The notes beneath the pieces were generated by a model. That model worked only from the letters and a program-made list of their open reading frames with translations. It made no database searches and was not told the DNA's origin. Made by a program: the position numbers and the translations under genes. 64,000 nucleotides of DNA from Paenibacillus apiarius (GTDB taxonomy: Bacteria > Bacillota > Bacilli > Paenibacillales > Paenibacillaceae): positions 310,001 through 374,000 of the forward strand of contig NZ_JAFFHZ010000001.1 in assembly GCF_017052585.1 (NCBI RefSeq), read 5' to 3'. This document shows, piece by piece, positions 41,276 to 50,108 of this stretch (positions are counted from its first letter, which is position 1; each line of letters opens with the position of its first letter).

Positions 41276-43990
41276 ATGAAACGATTGATTTCAGCGTTGC
41301 TATGCCTTATGTTAATCCTCACGGCTCATTCAGGTTCGGTGCAAGCCAAGGGGGATAACGTAAGTGCCGTTAGCGAACAGCACTACACACGAATCGGCGA
41401 GGATTACGACATTCTTGATCAGAATATACTTCTGTCAAAAAAAGATGGGACGGTATGGTTTTGGGACTTCTTCGGTGTTTCTCTTCATGCTTCCGATCCA
41501 TTCTACAAAGCTAATCTGATGCAAATTCCACGCTTGCGGGATGTGAAACAGTTCTCGTTCAAGGGCAAGGTGGGGGAAAGTAGATTTATGACGAACTACG
41601 CTGCGCTAAAAAACGACGGAACCGTATGGTATTGGGATTCTAGGAGCGACAACGATCTTATACGTAGTTCTTCTACTCCGAAGCGTATCAAAGATTTGAA
41701 ATACATAACTTCACTTGTCGCCGATTTTACCAGCAAGACTCAAAGGACCTTGTTTGTCGTAAAATCAGACGGTACGCTTTGGTGTTGGATGGGTCAAATG
41801 GGCAAATCTTCGTACACGAGACAAGTTTTGTTGCTTCATGATGTCGCGCTAATAAAATCTGCGAACGGTCGCTTATACGCGGTTAAGTATGACGGGACGG
41901 TATGGAAATGGGAGACAAACGTGTTCTTGCCGCAAACCAAATCTAAAAGCACAGCTCCAAAGCAGATCAAAGGGCTTGTAGATATCGTCAACATAGAGGT
42001 GGGCGGTGCTACAAACTATGCTTATAAGAAAGATGGCACGGTCTGGTCGTGGAAAACTTATGATCCTGAAAGTACTCCGATCCAATTACATAAAGCAACA
42101 GGCGCTCGAGGTATTGTTCAATTTAGCTCACAGCTGAAAGATTCGAATATCGATACTACTTATGCTTTGCGAACGGACGATAAGCTCTGGACAATAGACA
42201 ACGATAAAGTGTTCCCCGGGCTTACGGATATCACTTCCGTACACCACAAGGACAAGGGCAGCTATATGGAAAACTATGTACTGAAAAAGGATCAGACCTT
42301 GTGGGCATGGAAAGATAATGTTTCTGCCTTGCCGAAGCTTGTTGTGTTCACGAAAGAAACGGATTTTGGCAATCGTTCAGGGATCGTAAACAAACCAACA
42401 GGCGATCATTCTGGGACCGTTAACAAACCAACAGGTGATCGTCCTGAGACCAAAACTAAACCTGAGTTGATACGGATGACTTCACCGGAAGTCAGCCTTT
42501 ATCCGTTTATCACGATGCTGCAGCCTGGCGGACAACAGTCCATTGCCGCAAACAATGTGCTTCCCGGAACTAAAATAACGTATACCATTGACGATCCGAG
42601 CATAGGAACTGTAACGAATGTGAATGGCATACCGGTCATATCGGCGAATAAATCCGGACAAACCATTGTACGGGCCACGACAACCAGAACCGGTTTCCCA
42701 GATGAGACGACTTACTTATTGTTGTATGTCGTGGACGGCAGCATGGTGCCCGATACGTATTTCACTGCCGTCCGGTCTATTCCTGACGCTGACAAGCAGA
42801 ATTCGGTTATCGTGGAAGGTCTGACGCAAGCAGGAGAGCTTGTGATCACAGCCGCAAGCAGCGAAAAGCCGACTCCTGTCAACGGTCAGATCGTCTTAAC
42901 GCCCGAATTGATTGACCGCTTAGCAGGCAATGCGTCAAAGGCGAAGTCAGCGGTACAGCAGGCGCTGTCAGAAAATAAGATTGTTCCAGCGAGAGAGCTG
43001 ATCGTGAATGCGGAAATATTGTCTTTGCCTGCACAGAATGAATATAGATACAAGCTGGATAAGAATGGCTTAGTCGGCCGGAAGGATATTGACTATATAA
43101 CCGTTTATGCAGGGGATGCGAAACTCGTATTCAATGTTGCGACCGCAGAGCGCCTGTTCCATTCGCAACCGGTTATCGTCATTCATCTGGTGAAAGAGAA
43201 TAACGGCGGATATCGCATACAATTTTTAGATGAACAAGGGCAGGAGCTTTCAGGTGTATCAAGCAACATCCAGCTCATTTTGCCTGCGAATTATGCAGAC
43301 GCAGCACATAGCAGTATGTTCTATGTTAATGGGAAAACAAAGCAGCCGATCGGCGGGAAGTTCAATCCACAGCAAAACGGCATGGAAGCGGAAATCAACC
43401 GTTCCGGAACGTATTTCGTGGACAAAAATTCCAAATCGTTCCCTGATATTGACGATCGAGATCCGGAGTTAAAGCAAGCGGTACAATTTCTAGGCTCCAA
43501 AGGCATCGTTACCGGAAAAGACACAGGCAATTTTGAGCCCGATTCCCTGCTCACCCGTGCAGAGTTCACGGCCATGCTTGTCAGAGCGTTTAACGCTTTG
43601 GATGAAACGGCGAAGGAAAGCTTTTCGGACGTGCATCCGCCGCAATGGCATCATCCATTTATCGCTTCTTCCGAAAAAAATCATATCGTCGAAGGTTATC
43701 CTGACGGCACATTTAAGCCGGATCGTACGATATCCCGGGAAGAAATGACCGCCATCGGCGCAAGATTCCTGCATGAGAGGAAGCATTATTATTACCCTTC
43801 GAATCCGGAGGATTACCTAAACCAATTCGTAGACAAAGAAACGATATCCAAGTGGGCCAAGCCAACGATGTCCTTGGCGGTGAAGCAGCGCTTGATCGAT
43901 GTTCCCGCTGATAAGCGGATTAAAGCCCGCGAGGCTGTTACGCGCGGGGAAGCTGCCCGAATGCTGTACCGGCTTTATTTACAGCTTTGA
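41276..43990 (+). CDS. Surface protein with RCC1-like repeats, Ig-like region and three SLH domains
   Basis: 904 residues with a signal peptide of about 25 and ATGGAGGTCGAC before the start. Residues 45-360 contain at least six repeats of 'KxDGTVWxW' (for example 'LSKKDGTVWFWDF', 'KYDGTVWKWET', 'KKDGTVWSWKT'), the beta-blade core of RCC1/BLIP-II propellers. A linker with a short tandem repeat 'VNKPTGDHSGTVNKPTGDR' (about 370-392) leads to a BIG-like beta region (420-480). Three SLH domains (about 720-900, 'FPDIDDRDPELKQAVQFLGS' first) would tether it to secondary cell-wall polymer. It is exposed at the surface, probably for binding. Confidence 0.9.
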   Translation: MKRLISALLCLMLILTAHSGSVQAKGDNVSAVSEQHYTRIGEDYDILDQNILLSKKDGTVWFWDFFGVSLHASDPFYKANLMQIPRLRDVKQFSFKGKVGESRFMTNYAALKNDGTVWYWDSRSDNDLIRSSSTPKRIKDLKYITSLVADFTSKTQRTLFVVKSDGTLWCWMGQMGKSSYTRQVLLLHDVALIKSANGRLYAVKYDGTVWKWETNVFLPQTKSKSTAPKQIKGLVDIVNIEVGGATNYAYKKDGTVWSWKTYDPESTPIQLHKATGARGIVQFSSQLKDSNIDTTYALRTDDKLWTIDNDKVFPGLTDITSVHHKDKGSYMENYVLKKDQTLWAWKDNVSALPKLVVFTKETDFGNRSGIVNKPTGDHSGTVNKPTGDRPETKTKPELIRMTSPEVSLYPFITMLQPGGQQSIAANNVLPGTKITYTIDDPSIGTVTNVNGIPVISANKSGQTIVRATTTRTGFPDETTYLLLYVVDGSMVPDTYFTAVRSIPDADKQNSVIVEGLTQAGELVITAASSEKPTPVNGQIVLTPELIDRLAGNASKAKSAVQQALSENKIVPARELIVNAEILSLPAQNEYRYKLDKNGLVGRKDIDYITVYAGDAKLVFNVATAERLFHSQPVIVIHLVKENNGGYRIQFLDEQGQELSGVSSNIQLILPANYADAAHSSMFYVNGKTKQPIGGKFNPQQNGMEAEINRSGTYFVDKNSKSFPDIDDRDPELKQAVQFLGSKGIVTGKDTGNFEPDSLLTRAEFTAMLVRAFNALDETAKESFSDVHPPQWHHPFIASSEKNHIVEGYPDGTFKPDRTISREEMTAIGARFLHERKHYYYPSNPEDYLNQFVDKETISKWAKPTMSLAVKQRLIDVPADKRIKAREAVTRGEAARMLYRLYLQL

Positions 43991-44017
43991 CCCTACAGGC
44001 CCGAAAAACAGTTTGCA

Positions 44018-44054
44018 GCGATCGCTTCCCGGTAACCGCTGGAGGAGCGATCGC
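44018..44054 (+). terminator. Hairpin after the SLH protein gene
   Basis: GCGATCGCT (44018-44026) pairs with AGCGATCGC (44046-44054), with further TCC/GGA pairing inside. Only a weak T-rich tract (AAGTTTCTCTT) follows, so termination strength is uncertain. Confidence 0.5.
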
Positions 44055-44333
44055 CAAGTTTCTCTTCAACCTAACCCTCAGTTAGATTACGAGTTGGTTT
44101 ACCTTGAACATATGGTGCCTGAAGATCATCTACTTCGCCATATCGCTAAACATATGGACTTCTCTTTTATCTCGGAGAAAGTTCGCCCTTTTTACAGCGA
44201 AATGCATGGTCGTCCAACTGTTGACCCTGTCATGCTCTTCAAAGCTGAACGAAACGTGTACACGATTCAAGAATATACAAAAAGTGAATACACGGCATGT
44301 CTAGAGAGGATAGTAAGGAATGGGCTAGGCTGA
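44055..44333 (+). pseudogene. IS1182-type transposase N-terminal remnant
   Basis: The frame gives 'QVSLQPNPQLDYELVYLEHM' and 'VPEDHLLRHIAKHMDFSFIS' followed by 'RPFYSEMHGRPTVDPVMLFK', the start of IS1182/IS5-like DDE transposases. After 'MLFK' the sequence jumps to an unrelated tail ('AERNVYTIQEYTKSEYTACL'), so the catalytic core is deleted. No start codon with a binding site belongs to it. No terminal repeats could be placed. The 44334-44512 stretch shows nothing further. Confidence 0.65.
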
Positions 44334-44512
44334 ATCGACTCAGCCCTACCGGCTGCTTTTTTTGTTGGATGTCACCTTGAGGAGCAATGAATGCGCGGCA
44401 GGGCCAGCACATCTCCCGGCACGTAAAAAGACACATTCCCCCAAAAGGACGAATGTGTCTCGTGGTGCCTCTCTAATTAAGCCGTTCTCTGCAGACTGGC
44501 TCGGAAGGGGTC

Positions 44513-44959
44513 TTATAAAGAATTCTCCGGTTGTTCCGGGGTACGGTTATTCACCAAATAATGGATGATTTCCGATTCGCGGGCTTCGTTCCACTGCTTC
44601 ACCATCTTATTCACCAAGAATAGATCCACGATAACCCAGATGGTCAATGCAACAAAAGAAACAAGCGTTAACGCCAAAAATACATTCGACACCGGATCGT
44701 CCATTTCCCCGCCTGCCGTCATGACGCCAAACAAAGCATAAAATACGATCAGCGCAACAAAGAGCGCCAATTGAACGAAAGCGGAGCCGAAGCGGCGCAG
44801 ATAGAATCGGTGCACCCCAAGATGCCCGCCAATGAGCATCAGGTAGGCGAGCGCCAACGATTTCTCCTGGTGACGCATCTCTGATTGGAGAATAGCGAGC
44901 TCCTTCAGACTTAATTGCCGCTTCGCGGAAGCAAAATCATGAAATGCCTCGTTCCTCAT
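44513..44959 (-). CDS. TM2 domain membrane protein
   Basis: 148 residues. A soluble N-terminus ('LSLKELAILQSEMRHQEKSLALAYLM') leads into the TM2 hairpin with the conserved 'GGHLGVHRFYLRRFGSAFVQ' loop, then two further hydrophobic segments ('LVSFVALTIWVIVDLFLV'). TM2 proteins are small membrane proteins of unknown role. Its ATG overlaps the stop of the upstream TM2 gene (TAATG), so the two are coupled and may form a hetero-complex. It is a longer version of its neighbour with an extra acidic insert ('GGEMDDPVSN'). Confidence 0.85.
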   Translation of the reverse strand: MRNEAFHDFASAKRQLSLKELAILQSEMRHQEKSLALAYLMLIGGHLGVHRFYLRRFGSAFVQLALFVALIVFYALFGVMTAGGEMDDPVSNVFLALTLVSFVALTIWVIVDLFLVNKMVKQWNEARESEIIHYLVNNRTPEQPENSL

Positions 44960-45291
44960 TAATAGTTGAACCCTTTGTTATTCAGAATTTGTTGCATCAG
45001 CATGCCTTCCGTGTACTGATTCTTCTCGCGCACCCATGTGTGAAGCAGAAAGGCGTCTACAATCCACCAGATGAAAGTCACAATCAATCCAATTGCCGTT
45101 AGCGACAGAATAAGCTGAGCCACAGCTGAGCCCGTCTTCTTCATATAGAAGCGATGTCCGCCGAATAATCCGAGAAAGTACCACAGGATATAAGCCACAA
45201 GCATGCTCTTGCCCTGATTTTTCATTTCCGATTCGAGCAGCATAAGCTCTCTCGCATCGAGCTGGTTCTTCATCCCTATCGTGTTGTACAA
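44959..45291 (-). CDS. TM2 domain membrane protein
   Basis: 110 residues from a TTG start at 45291, chosen because AAAGGAG is nine bases upstream; the first in-frame ATG (45273) has no such site. The layout matches the next gene: 'LDARELMLLESEMKNQGKSM' then 'GLFGGHRFYMKKTGSAVAQ' and a closing 'VTFIWWIVDAFLLHTWV', the compact two-helix TM2 domain. The shared 'LxxLESEM+xQxKSM' N-terminus shows that both genes come from one duplication. Function unknown. Confidence 0.85.
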   Translation of the reverse strand: MYNTIGMKNQLDARELMLLESEMKNQGKSMLVAYILWYFLGLFGGHRFYMKKTGSAVAQLILSLTAIGLIVTFIWWIVDAFLLHTWVREKNQYTEGMLMQQILNNKGFNY

Positions 45292-45739
45292 TATGATGCA
45301 CTCCTTTTACAATGTTGGTGAAGTCAGTATAGCAAGCTTCGAAGCACCAACACCATGATATATTTGGAAAAAGACGTATCTATTTCAAAAAAAGATGCGC
45401 CGTTAGCGACTCTTTTTCACTTATTTATAGTCAGGCCATTCAATAGTTCGATTTTACTTCCCGTACCATTCCAACGTCATCTCCCCACAGCCCGGGCTGC
45501 GTACAGCCAACTCTCTTCTTTTCTCGCTTTGACGAGCATGGACTCACCTTCAAAGCTAATGACACGATTCTCTTTGACTACGATATGAAAATGATTCCGG
45601 ATGTTTTGATCTGCGGCAAGCATCGTTACTGCCTATCCCTGTAAAGAGGCGCTCGTTCAGTCGGTGACCAAGCAAGTCTAAGAGTCTGCTTCATTCGCCG
45701 CATTACGCCCGGTAAGCCGCCATTGAAGACTGGCAACGC
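45292..45739. other. Gene-poor region between TM2 and MATE genes
   Basis: No gene is supported. A 48-codon minus-strand frame at 45477-45623 ('MLAADQNIRNHFHIVVKENR') looks like a fragment of a real protein but has no good ribosome binding site and no recognisable family. The plus-strand frame at 45355-45588 lacks coding character. Confidence 0.4.
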
Positions 45740-45781
45740 AAAGAGAGCGCGCAACCTTCATCGGCCGCACGCTCTCTCTTT
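45740..45781 (-). terminator. Terminator of the MATE gene
   Basis: On the minus strand AAAGAGAGCG-t-GC pairs with GCGCGCTCTCTTT around a GC-rich loop, then GCG. It lies 9 bp past the stop. Confidence 0.7.
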
Positions 45782-45789
45782 TATCCCCG

Positions 45790-47178
45790 TCATCCCTCTG
45801 CAGCCTGTCGCCCCGCCATGGACGAACAGCCGCCTTCTTCTTCGGCCCGCTCCGCCTTGCGCAAATATTTTTGCCCCTTCCAACGAAACAAGGCAAGCAA
45901 TCCGCGCACATACTCATCTGCAATCATACAGATATAAATGCCGGCCAATCCCCATCCCCATCCGATGCCAATCACGTACGACAGCGCCGTGGCGATGAGC
46001 CACATCGAGAAGAGCGATGCGAGCATCGTGAACCGGGTGTCCCCGACCGCATTAAGCGAGTTGTTGATCGCCATGTTCAACATCTTGCCAGGCTGCAGCA
46101 GCAGATTGAACCCGAGCAGCGAGACGCCGAGCGCAATGATTTCCGTGTCGGTCGTAAACAAGCCGAGCAGCCATCTGCCAAAAGCAAAGATCATGAACGC
46201 ATTCACCACGACCAGCGCGAGCCCAATGACGAGCGCCCGGTACGCCGCCTTGTACGCTTCGCGCGTGCGCCCTGCACCGTACAAATGGGCGATCTGTATC
46301 TGCACCGCGAGCGCGATGGAATTGCCGAGCAAAAAACAGTACGACTCCAACGTATTCATATAGGTCCGTGCAGCCAACTCCTTCGCTCCAAGCAGAGCGA
46401 TAAACGCAAAGATGACGAGCTGGGAGAACACCCAGCAGGACATGTTCACGCCCAGCGGCCATCCGATGCGAAGAATCTCCTTGAACAGCTTGCCGTCGAA
46501 CGTGAGCATATCACGCATGCGGATGTTTGGCTCGAACGAGCGCACAAACAGATACAATAGCAGCGCGGTAGCGAGCAGACGGCTCACGAGCGTCGAGATC
46601 GCCACCCCGGTCAAGCCCCATTGCGGAAATCCGAATTCGCCAAAAATGAACCCGTAGTTCATAAATACGTGCACGACATTCATGCCGATCGCCGTATACA
46701 TTGGACCTTTTGTGTTGCCGGTGTTGCGGATAACCGTGCTGAGGGTGGACATGAGCGCCGTCAACACCATTCCCCCGCCTACAATCGAAATATATACTTC
46801 CGCAAGCGGCAGCAAGTTATCAGGCAGCTGCAGCACGGATGCAATAGCACGCGGCTGCGCATACAATAACAGACTGAGCAGAATGCCAATGAGCGCACTC
46901 GCCGTCACAGCCATAATGGCAATTGTGCGGGCATCATTCTCTTGACGGGATCCCAGCTTCTGCGCAATGAGAATGCCGGCCCCGCTGGCTACCGTCATGA
47001 ACAGCGTCGTCAGCGCCATGAACAATTGGTTGGAAAATCCTACGACTGCCACCGCGTCGTCCGAAATGCGGCTGACCATTAGAGTATCCGCCGCTCCGAG
47101 TAAAAACTGCAAAAACAATTCCACAAAAATAGGCCACGCCAGCAGCCCCAATGTGAACTTATTCCGTTCGTTATTCAC
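45790..47178 (-). CDS. MATE family multidrug/Na+ antiporter
   Basis: 462 residues with a GTG start at 47178 and AGGAGG seven bases upstream. Twelve membrane helices in two six-helix halves. Family blocks: 'LAWPIFVELFLQFLLGAADTLMVSRISDDAVAVVGFSNQ' at the N-terminus and the matching second half from 'ILRIGWPLGVNMSCWVFSQ'. MATE pumps export cationic drugs and dyes in exchange for Na+ or H+. The C-terminal tail is basic then acidic ('KGQKYLRKAERAEEEGG'). It is monocistronic. Confidence 0.92.
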   Translation of the reverse strand: MNNERNKFTLGLLAWPIFVELFLQFLLGAADTLMVSRISDDAVAVVGFSNQLFMALTTLFMTVASGAGILIAQKLGSRQENDARTIAIMAVTASALIGILLSLLLYAQPRAIASVLQLPDNLLPLAEVYISIVGGGMVLTALMSTLSTVIRNTGNTKGPMYTAIGMNVVHVFMNYGFIFGEFGFPQWGLTGVAISTLVSRLLATALLLYLFVRSFEPNIRMRDMLTFDGKLFKEILRIGWPLGVNMSCWVFSQLVIFAFIALLGAKELAARTYMNTLESYCFLLGNSIALAVQIQIAHLYGAGRTREAYKAAYRALVIGLALVVVNAFMIFAFGRWLLGLFTTDTEIIALGVSLLGFNLLLQPGKMLNMAINNSLNAVGDTRFTMLASLFSMWLIATALSYVIGIGWGWGLAGIYICMIADEYVRGLLALFRWKGQKYLRKAERAEEEGGCSSMAGRQAAEG

Positions 47179-47697
47179 AAAACAAACCTCCTGCTTTCCC
47201 CTGGTGTCACATCGCTGAAATTACGTCTCTAAGCAGATAGAACGATATTATTTTAGATGGTATACTTTATGCGATATATCAGGAATCCAACCTAAACAGC
47301 CTGCACTTTTTGCAATCGAGCCGGAATTACTCTTCGTATCGATCCAGTTGATCTGTCAATTATGATTCCTGCTTCGTGCATCGCTCTGCGTAGCTTCAAT
47401 TGCAGGCAATCGTGTATCCACTTGATTTTTCATATACGTTTACTTCGACAGAACCCTCACCGCTTCCTGCTCCAGATGCCGATAGAGGTGACTTCTTCAG
47501 GAGTTAACAGCAATTAAGGATAGACAGGATCGTGGTAGACTTTTTCATGCAGTCGCCACCTTTCGGTTAAGTCTGTATGGGTACAACATTTTGCCGGGTT
47601 AGAGATTCTTTTTCTACCATTTAGTGGTTATTCAACAAACGTGCTGTTGTAAAATAGGAAGGCTCTGTTCGATAAGTGTTGATTTTTCATCAAATTC
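47179..47697. other. AT-rich gap at the left edge of the foreign island
   Basis: No gene is supported. Composition becomes AT-rich. 'GGCTCTGTTCGATAAG' at 47661-47676 resembles an insertion-sequence end, but no partner repeat or transposase is attached. Confidence 0.35.
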
Positions 47698-47729
47698 AAA
47701 AAGACCAGCCAATATCTACTGACTGGTCT
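47698..47729 (-). terminator. Terminator of the AraC-GyrI gene
   Basis: AGACCAG and CTGGTCT form the stem and TTTTTGAA follows on the minus strand, 50 bp after the gene. Confidence 0.75.
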
Positions 47730-47779
47730 AATATGGTAAATAAAGATTTAACGGAATAACACTTCTGTAAATATAATAA

Positions 47780-48658
47780 TCATCCAAGTTTATCGCTAAC
47801 TTTTTTCTTTACTGGCATCCAAATTTCGCTATATACATTTTCCGATGTACCATTGTGCTTTGTAAAAGAAATTCCAGGTATATCTGCTACTTCATAATGT
47901 GAAGAAGGTAACCATTCAGAATAAATTTTTGCGGTAGTTTCTTGAAGCGTAGCAGGAAATGGTCCTTGATTAGGGAAAATTGCCCATAAACTTTCTTCAA
48001 TAGAAATTTGCTCTAAATCATCGAATGGATTTTCTTTTGTAGTTGCAAAACCAATCATATGAGTTAAGTAGCCTTTTTCTTCCAAGAAACCATCATCAAA
48101 ATCATAAGACACATTCAAGACTTGATGAGGATATAAATCAGCTAATTGATGCATTTCATTTCTTTGTTGTTCGGTAATTGACTGGGCTAGTTCTAAGATA
48201 GCATTATTTTCACCTTCGAATTGAATTGGCACTCTTTTCGATACACCTACTATATTAAACTTCTCTTTTTTTTCAATTTTGAATTCCATGGATATTCCTC
48301 CTCTTATATCTATAAAGAATGAAAATTTGGGAAATGATTTTTGAATTTTGTTTTTAGTTACTTCTGAAGGTAAAAAACCACTCCATCCACGAAAGGCTCT
48401 TGAAAATCCTTCTATAGATTGATAGCCATATTTATAGGCAATATCTGTCACTTTTGCTCCGTTTATTAATTCAACATTCGCAACTGATAATCTCCTATTT
48501 TTGATATACTCATTCAATGACATTCCAGCCATATACGAAAACATTCTTTTAAAATGATAATCAGATAGTCCTACAATTTTTGATATATCTTTTCCAGAGA
48601 TTTCTTCCGTTAAATGTGTTTCGATGTAATCCATTAAATTATTGAATTCTTGTAACAT
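47780..48658 (-). CDS. AraC family regulator with C-terminal GyrI-like effector domain
   Basis: 292 residues with an AAAGGAGGG binding site. The AraC double HTH comes first (1-105: 'ISGKDISKIVGLSDYHFKRMFSYMAGMSLNEYIKNRRLS', 'VTDIAYKYGYQSIEGFSRAFRG'). The effector domain follows from about 125 ('FKIEKKEKFNIVGVSKRVPI' to 'GISFTKHNGTSENVYSEIWM'). This Rob/SoxS-like order is found in regulators that respond to drugs or membrane-active compounds. The gene is clearly AT-rich compared with flanking DNA, which suggests transfer from an AT-rich bacillus. Its target is not obvious. Confidence 0.88.
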   Translation of the reverse strand: MLQEFNNLMDYIETHLTEEISGKDISKIVGLSDYHFKRMFSYMAGMSLNEYIKNRRLSVANVELINGAKVTDIAYKYGYQSIEGFSRAFRGWSGFLPSEVTKNKIQKSFPKFSFFIDIRGGISMEFKIEKKEKFNIVGVSKRVPIQFEGENNAILELAQSITEQQRNEMHQLADLYPHQVLNVSYDFDDGFLEEKGYLTHMIGFATTKENPFDDLEQISIEESLWAIFPNQGPFPATLQETTAKIYSEWLPSSHYEVADIPGISFTKHNGTSENVYSEIWMPVKKKVSDKLG

Positions 48659-48799
48659 TCATTTCCCTCCTTTACAAATACATATTATCGTTAAAATTTA
48701 TTACTCACTCGATATTTTTTATACGGAATTTATCGGAACTGGGGTCTTCCATTATTATTATAGTCACTTAAACAATCATTTCATAACATTCTTTATTAG

Positions 48800-49012
48800 T
48801 CATCTATGACGTTCACGCAAGCTCATACCATCAATCAAGCATGATAAAAAGTCAATCCATTTTTCAGATTTTCGACAATGATAGAGAGGCGTATCAGCAG
48901 TTTCCGAAAATGTTTTATCACAGCATTTGCATTTATAAAGTTGACGATCCTGTGCAGTTTTACCAAAGCGAACAATTTCATCCATTCCACAGTAAATGCA
49001 TTTATAGAACGT
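48800..49012 (-). pseudogene. Transposase N-terminal zinc-ribbon remnant (IS1595/IS1-like)
   Basis: Translation on the minus strand gives 'FYKCIYCGMDEIVRFGKTAQ', 'LYKCKCCDKTFSETADTPLY' and 'KWIDFLSCLIDGMSLRERHR'. The paired CxxC motifs and the 'F-x-x-x-x-x-T-P-L-Y' block are typical of the N-terminal region of IS1/IS1595 transposases. The DDE part is missing and there is no start with a binding site. It shows past insertion-sequence activity in this AT-rich stretch. The rest of 48659-49210 holds no recognisable feature. Confidence 0.6.
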
Positions 49013-49210
49013 GAGTTCTCATTTTTCAAATATCAACACATATCACTAACAGAGTCAATAGGAATAGCAAAAAAGCAAAGTAGAAAACTGTGACCATGAA
49101 TTATCATTCTGGCTGTAGCTTCTAGTTTGCTTGAATATATCTGTATAATTGGGTAGAGTTGAAAGCGTTTTTTATCGAAATCTCATTAGAGTGTCCACGA
49201 AGGAGATCAT

Positions 49211-50008
49211 TTATTTATTAGCTCTTGTTTCAATTTTCTTTAGAGTGGTAACCAATATGGATTCATCTGTGATTTTTTCCTCTATCTGAGATATGATGCG
49301 AAGGTTTGGATCAATCCATATTTTCACTTTATTATCCATAGTAGTTAATGCGATCGAATTAATTTTTCCTAATATAGAGTTTTTTATGTCTTCATTCCCT
49401 TTATTAATGTAACTATTAATTTTTCCGTCCAATGTATTGCAAAAAATATACTTATCATTTAAGTTCATAATAAGAAATGGAATTTGAAAGTAAGATCCTG
49501 AACTTAACATATAATTATTAGGATAAGCAATTTGTACGTTGGAAGTATTATTTTTACCATCTAGAGTATGTTCAGTAGATTTTGTGTCAATAACAATTGA
49601 ATTATCTGAAATTCTTGTACTAACTTCTCTTTCATACCGTTCTTTGTTATCTATATATTCTGTTTCAGATAAATCCACTAATGAATATTCAGAGTTTAAC
49701 TTATATTTTTTTATGTTAAGCAAGTCTTTTCCCAACCCCACTAAAAATTCCTTTTTCAAAAATCTTTTCTCATCGAGTATATAGTAATCACCTTCCTGAT
49801 GTATTGATATTTCTTGGGTCCCAATTAATTCAGAAGTTGGTTTATTCCTAATCTCGTAATACAAAATTGATGAATCAATTTTATCAGTTAAAATTATCTT
49901 TTCTGAGTTATCATTGGTTATGTCTGAATTATCCTTGGTTGAATTTTGACAAGCGCTGAGAAGAATGATAACTAATAAAAGAAACATATATTTTATCCAT
50001 TTCATCAT
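49211..50008 (-). CDS. Putative lipoprotein of unknown function
   Basis: 265 residues with a lipoprotein signal ('MFLLLVIILLSACQNS', Cys about residue 20) followed by an Asn/Asp/Ser-rich tether. The body is beta-strand-like with many Ile, Asn and Lys, as expected for AT-rich DNA (one sampled 60-base line is 28 percent GC). No domain is recognised. It lies 100 bp downstream of a secreted-protein gene on the same strand, so co-expression is likely. It may be an immunity or surface-binding partner (speculative). Confidence 0.7.
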   Translation of the reverse strand: MMKWIKYMFLLLVIILLSACQNSTKDNSDITNDNSEKIILTDKIDSSILYYEIRNKPTSELIGTQEISIHQEGDYYILDEKRFLKKEFLVGLGKDLLNIKKYKLNSEYSLVDLSETEYIDNKERYEREVSTRISDNSIVIDTKSTEHTLDGKNNTSNVQIAYPNNYMLSSGSYFQIPFLIMNLNDKYIFCNTLDGKINSYINKGNEDIKNSILGKINSIALTTMDNKVKIWIDPNLRIISQIEEKITDESILVTTLKKIETRANK

Positions 50009-50040
50009 TAGGGTGCCTCACATTCAACAGATAGTTCAAA

Positions 50041-50058
50041 GAGGAGGGGGTGCTCCTC
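50041..50058 (-). terminator. Short intercistronic hairpin
   Basis: GAGGAG and CTCCTC pair around six bases, followed by TTTG on the minus strand, between the secreted-protein and lipoprotein genes. It may reduce but not block read-through. Confidence 0.35.
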
Positions 50059-50108
50059 GTCTTAAGGGTTTAAATTACATTTCTCATTTTTTTGAGTAGA
50101 GCTTTAAA

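Noticed and set aside
45355..45588. 77-codon plus-strand frame
   Set aside because: No coding character or ribosome binding site; low-complexity translation.
47661..47676. GGCTCTGTTCGATAAG as an insertion-sequence end
   Set aside because: No matching second end or target duplication was found nearby.
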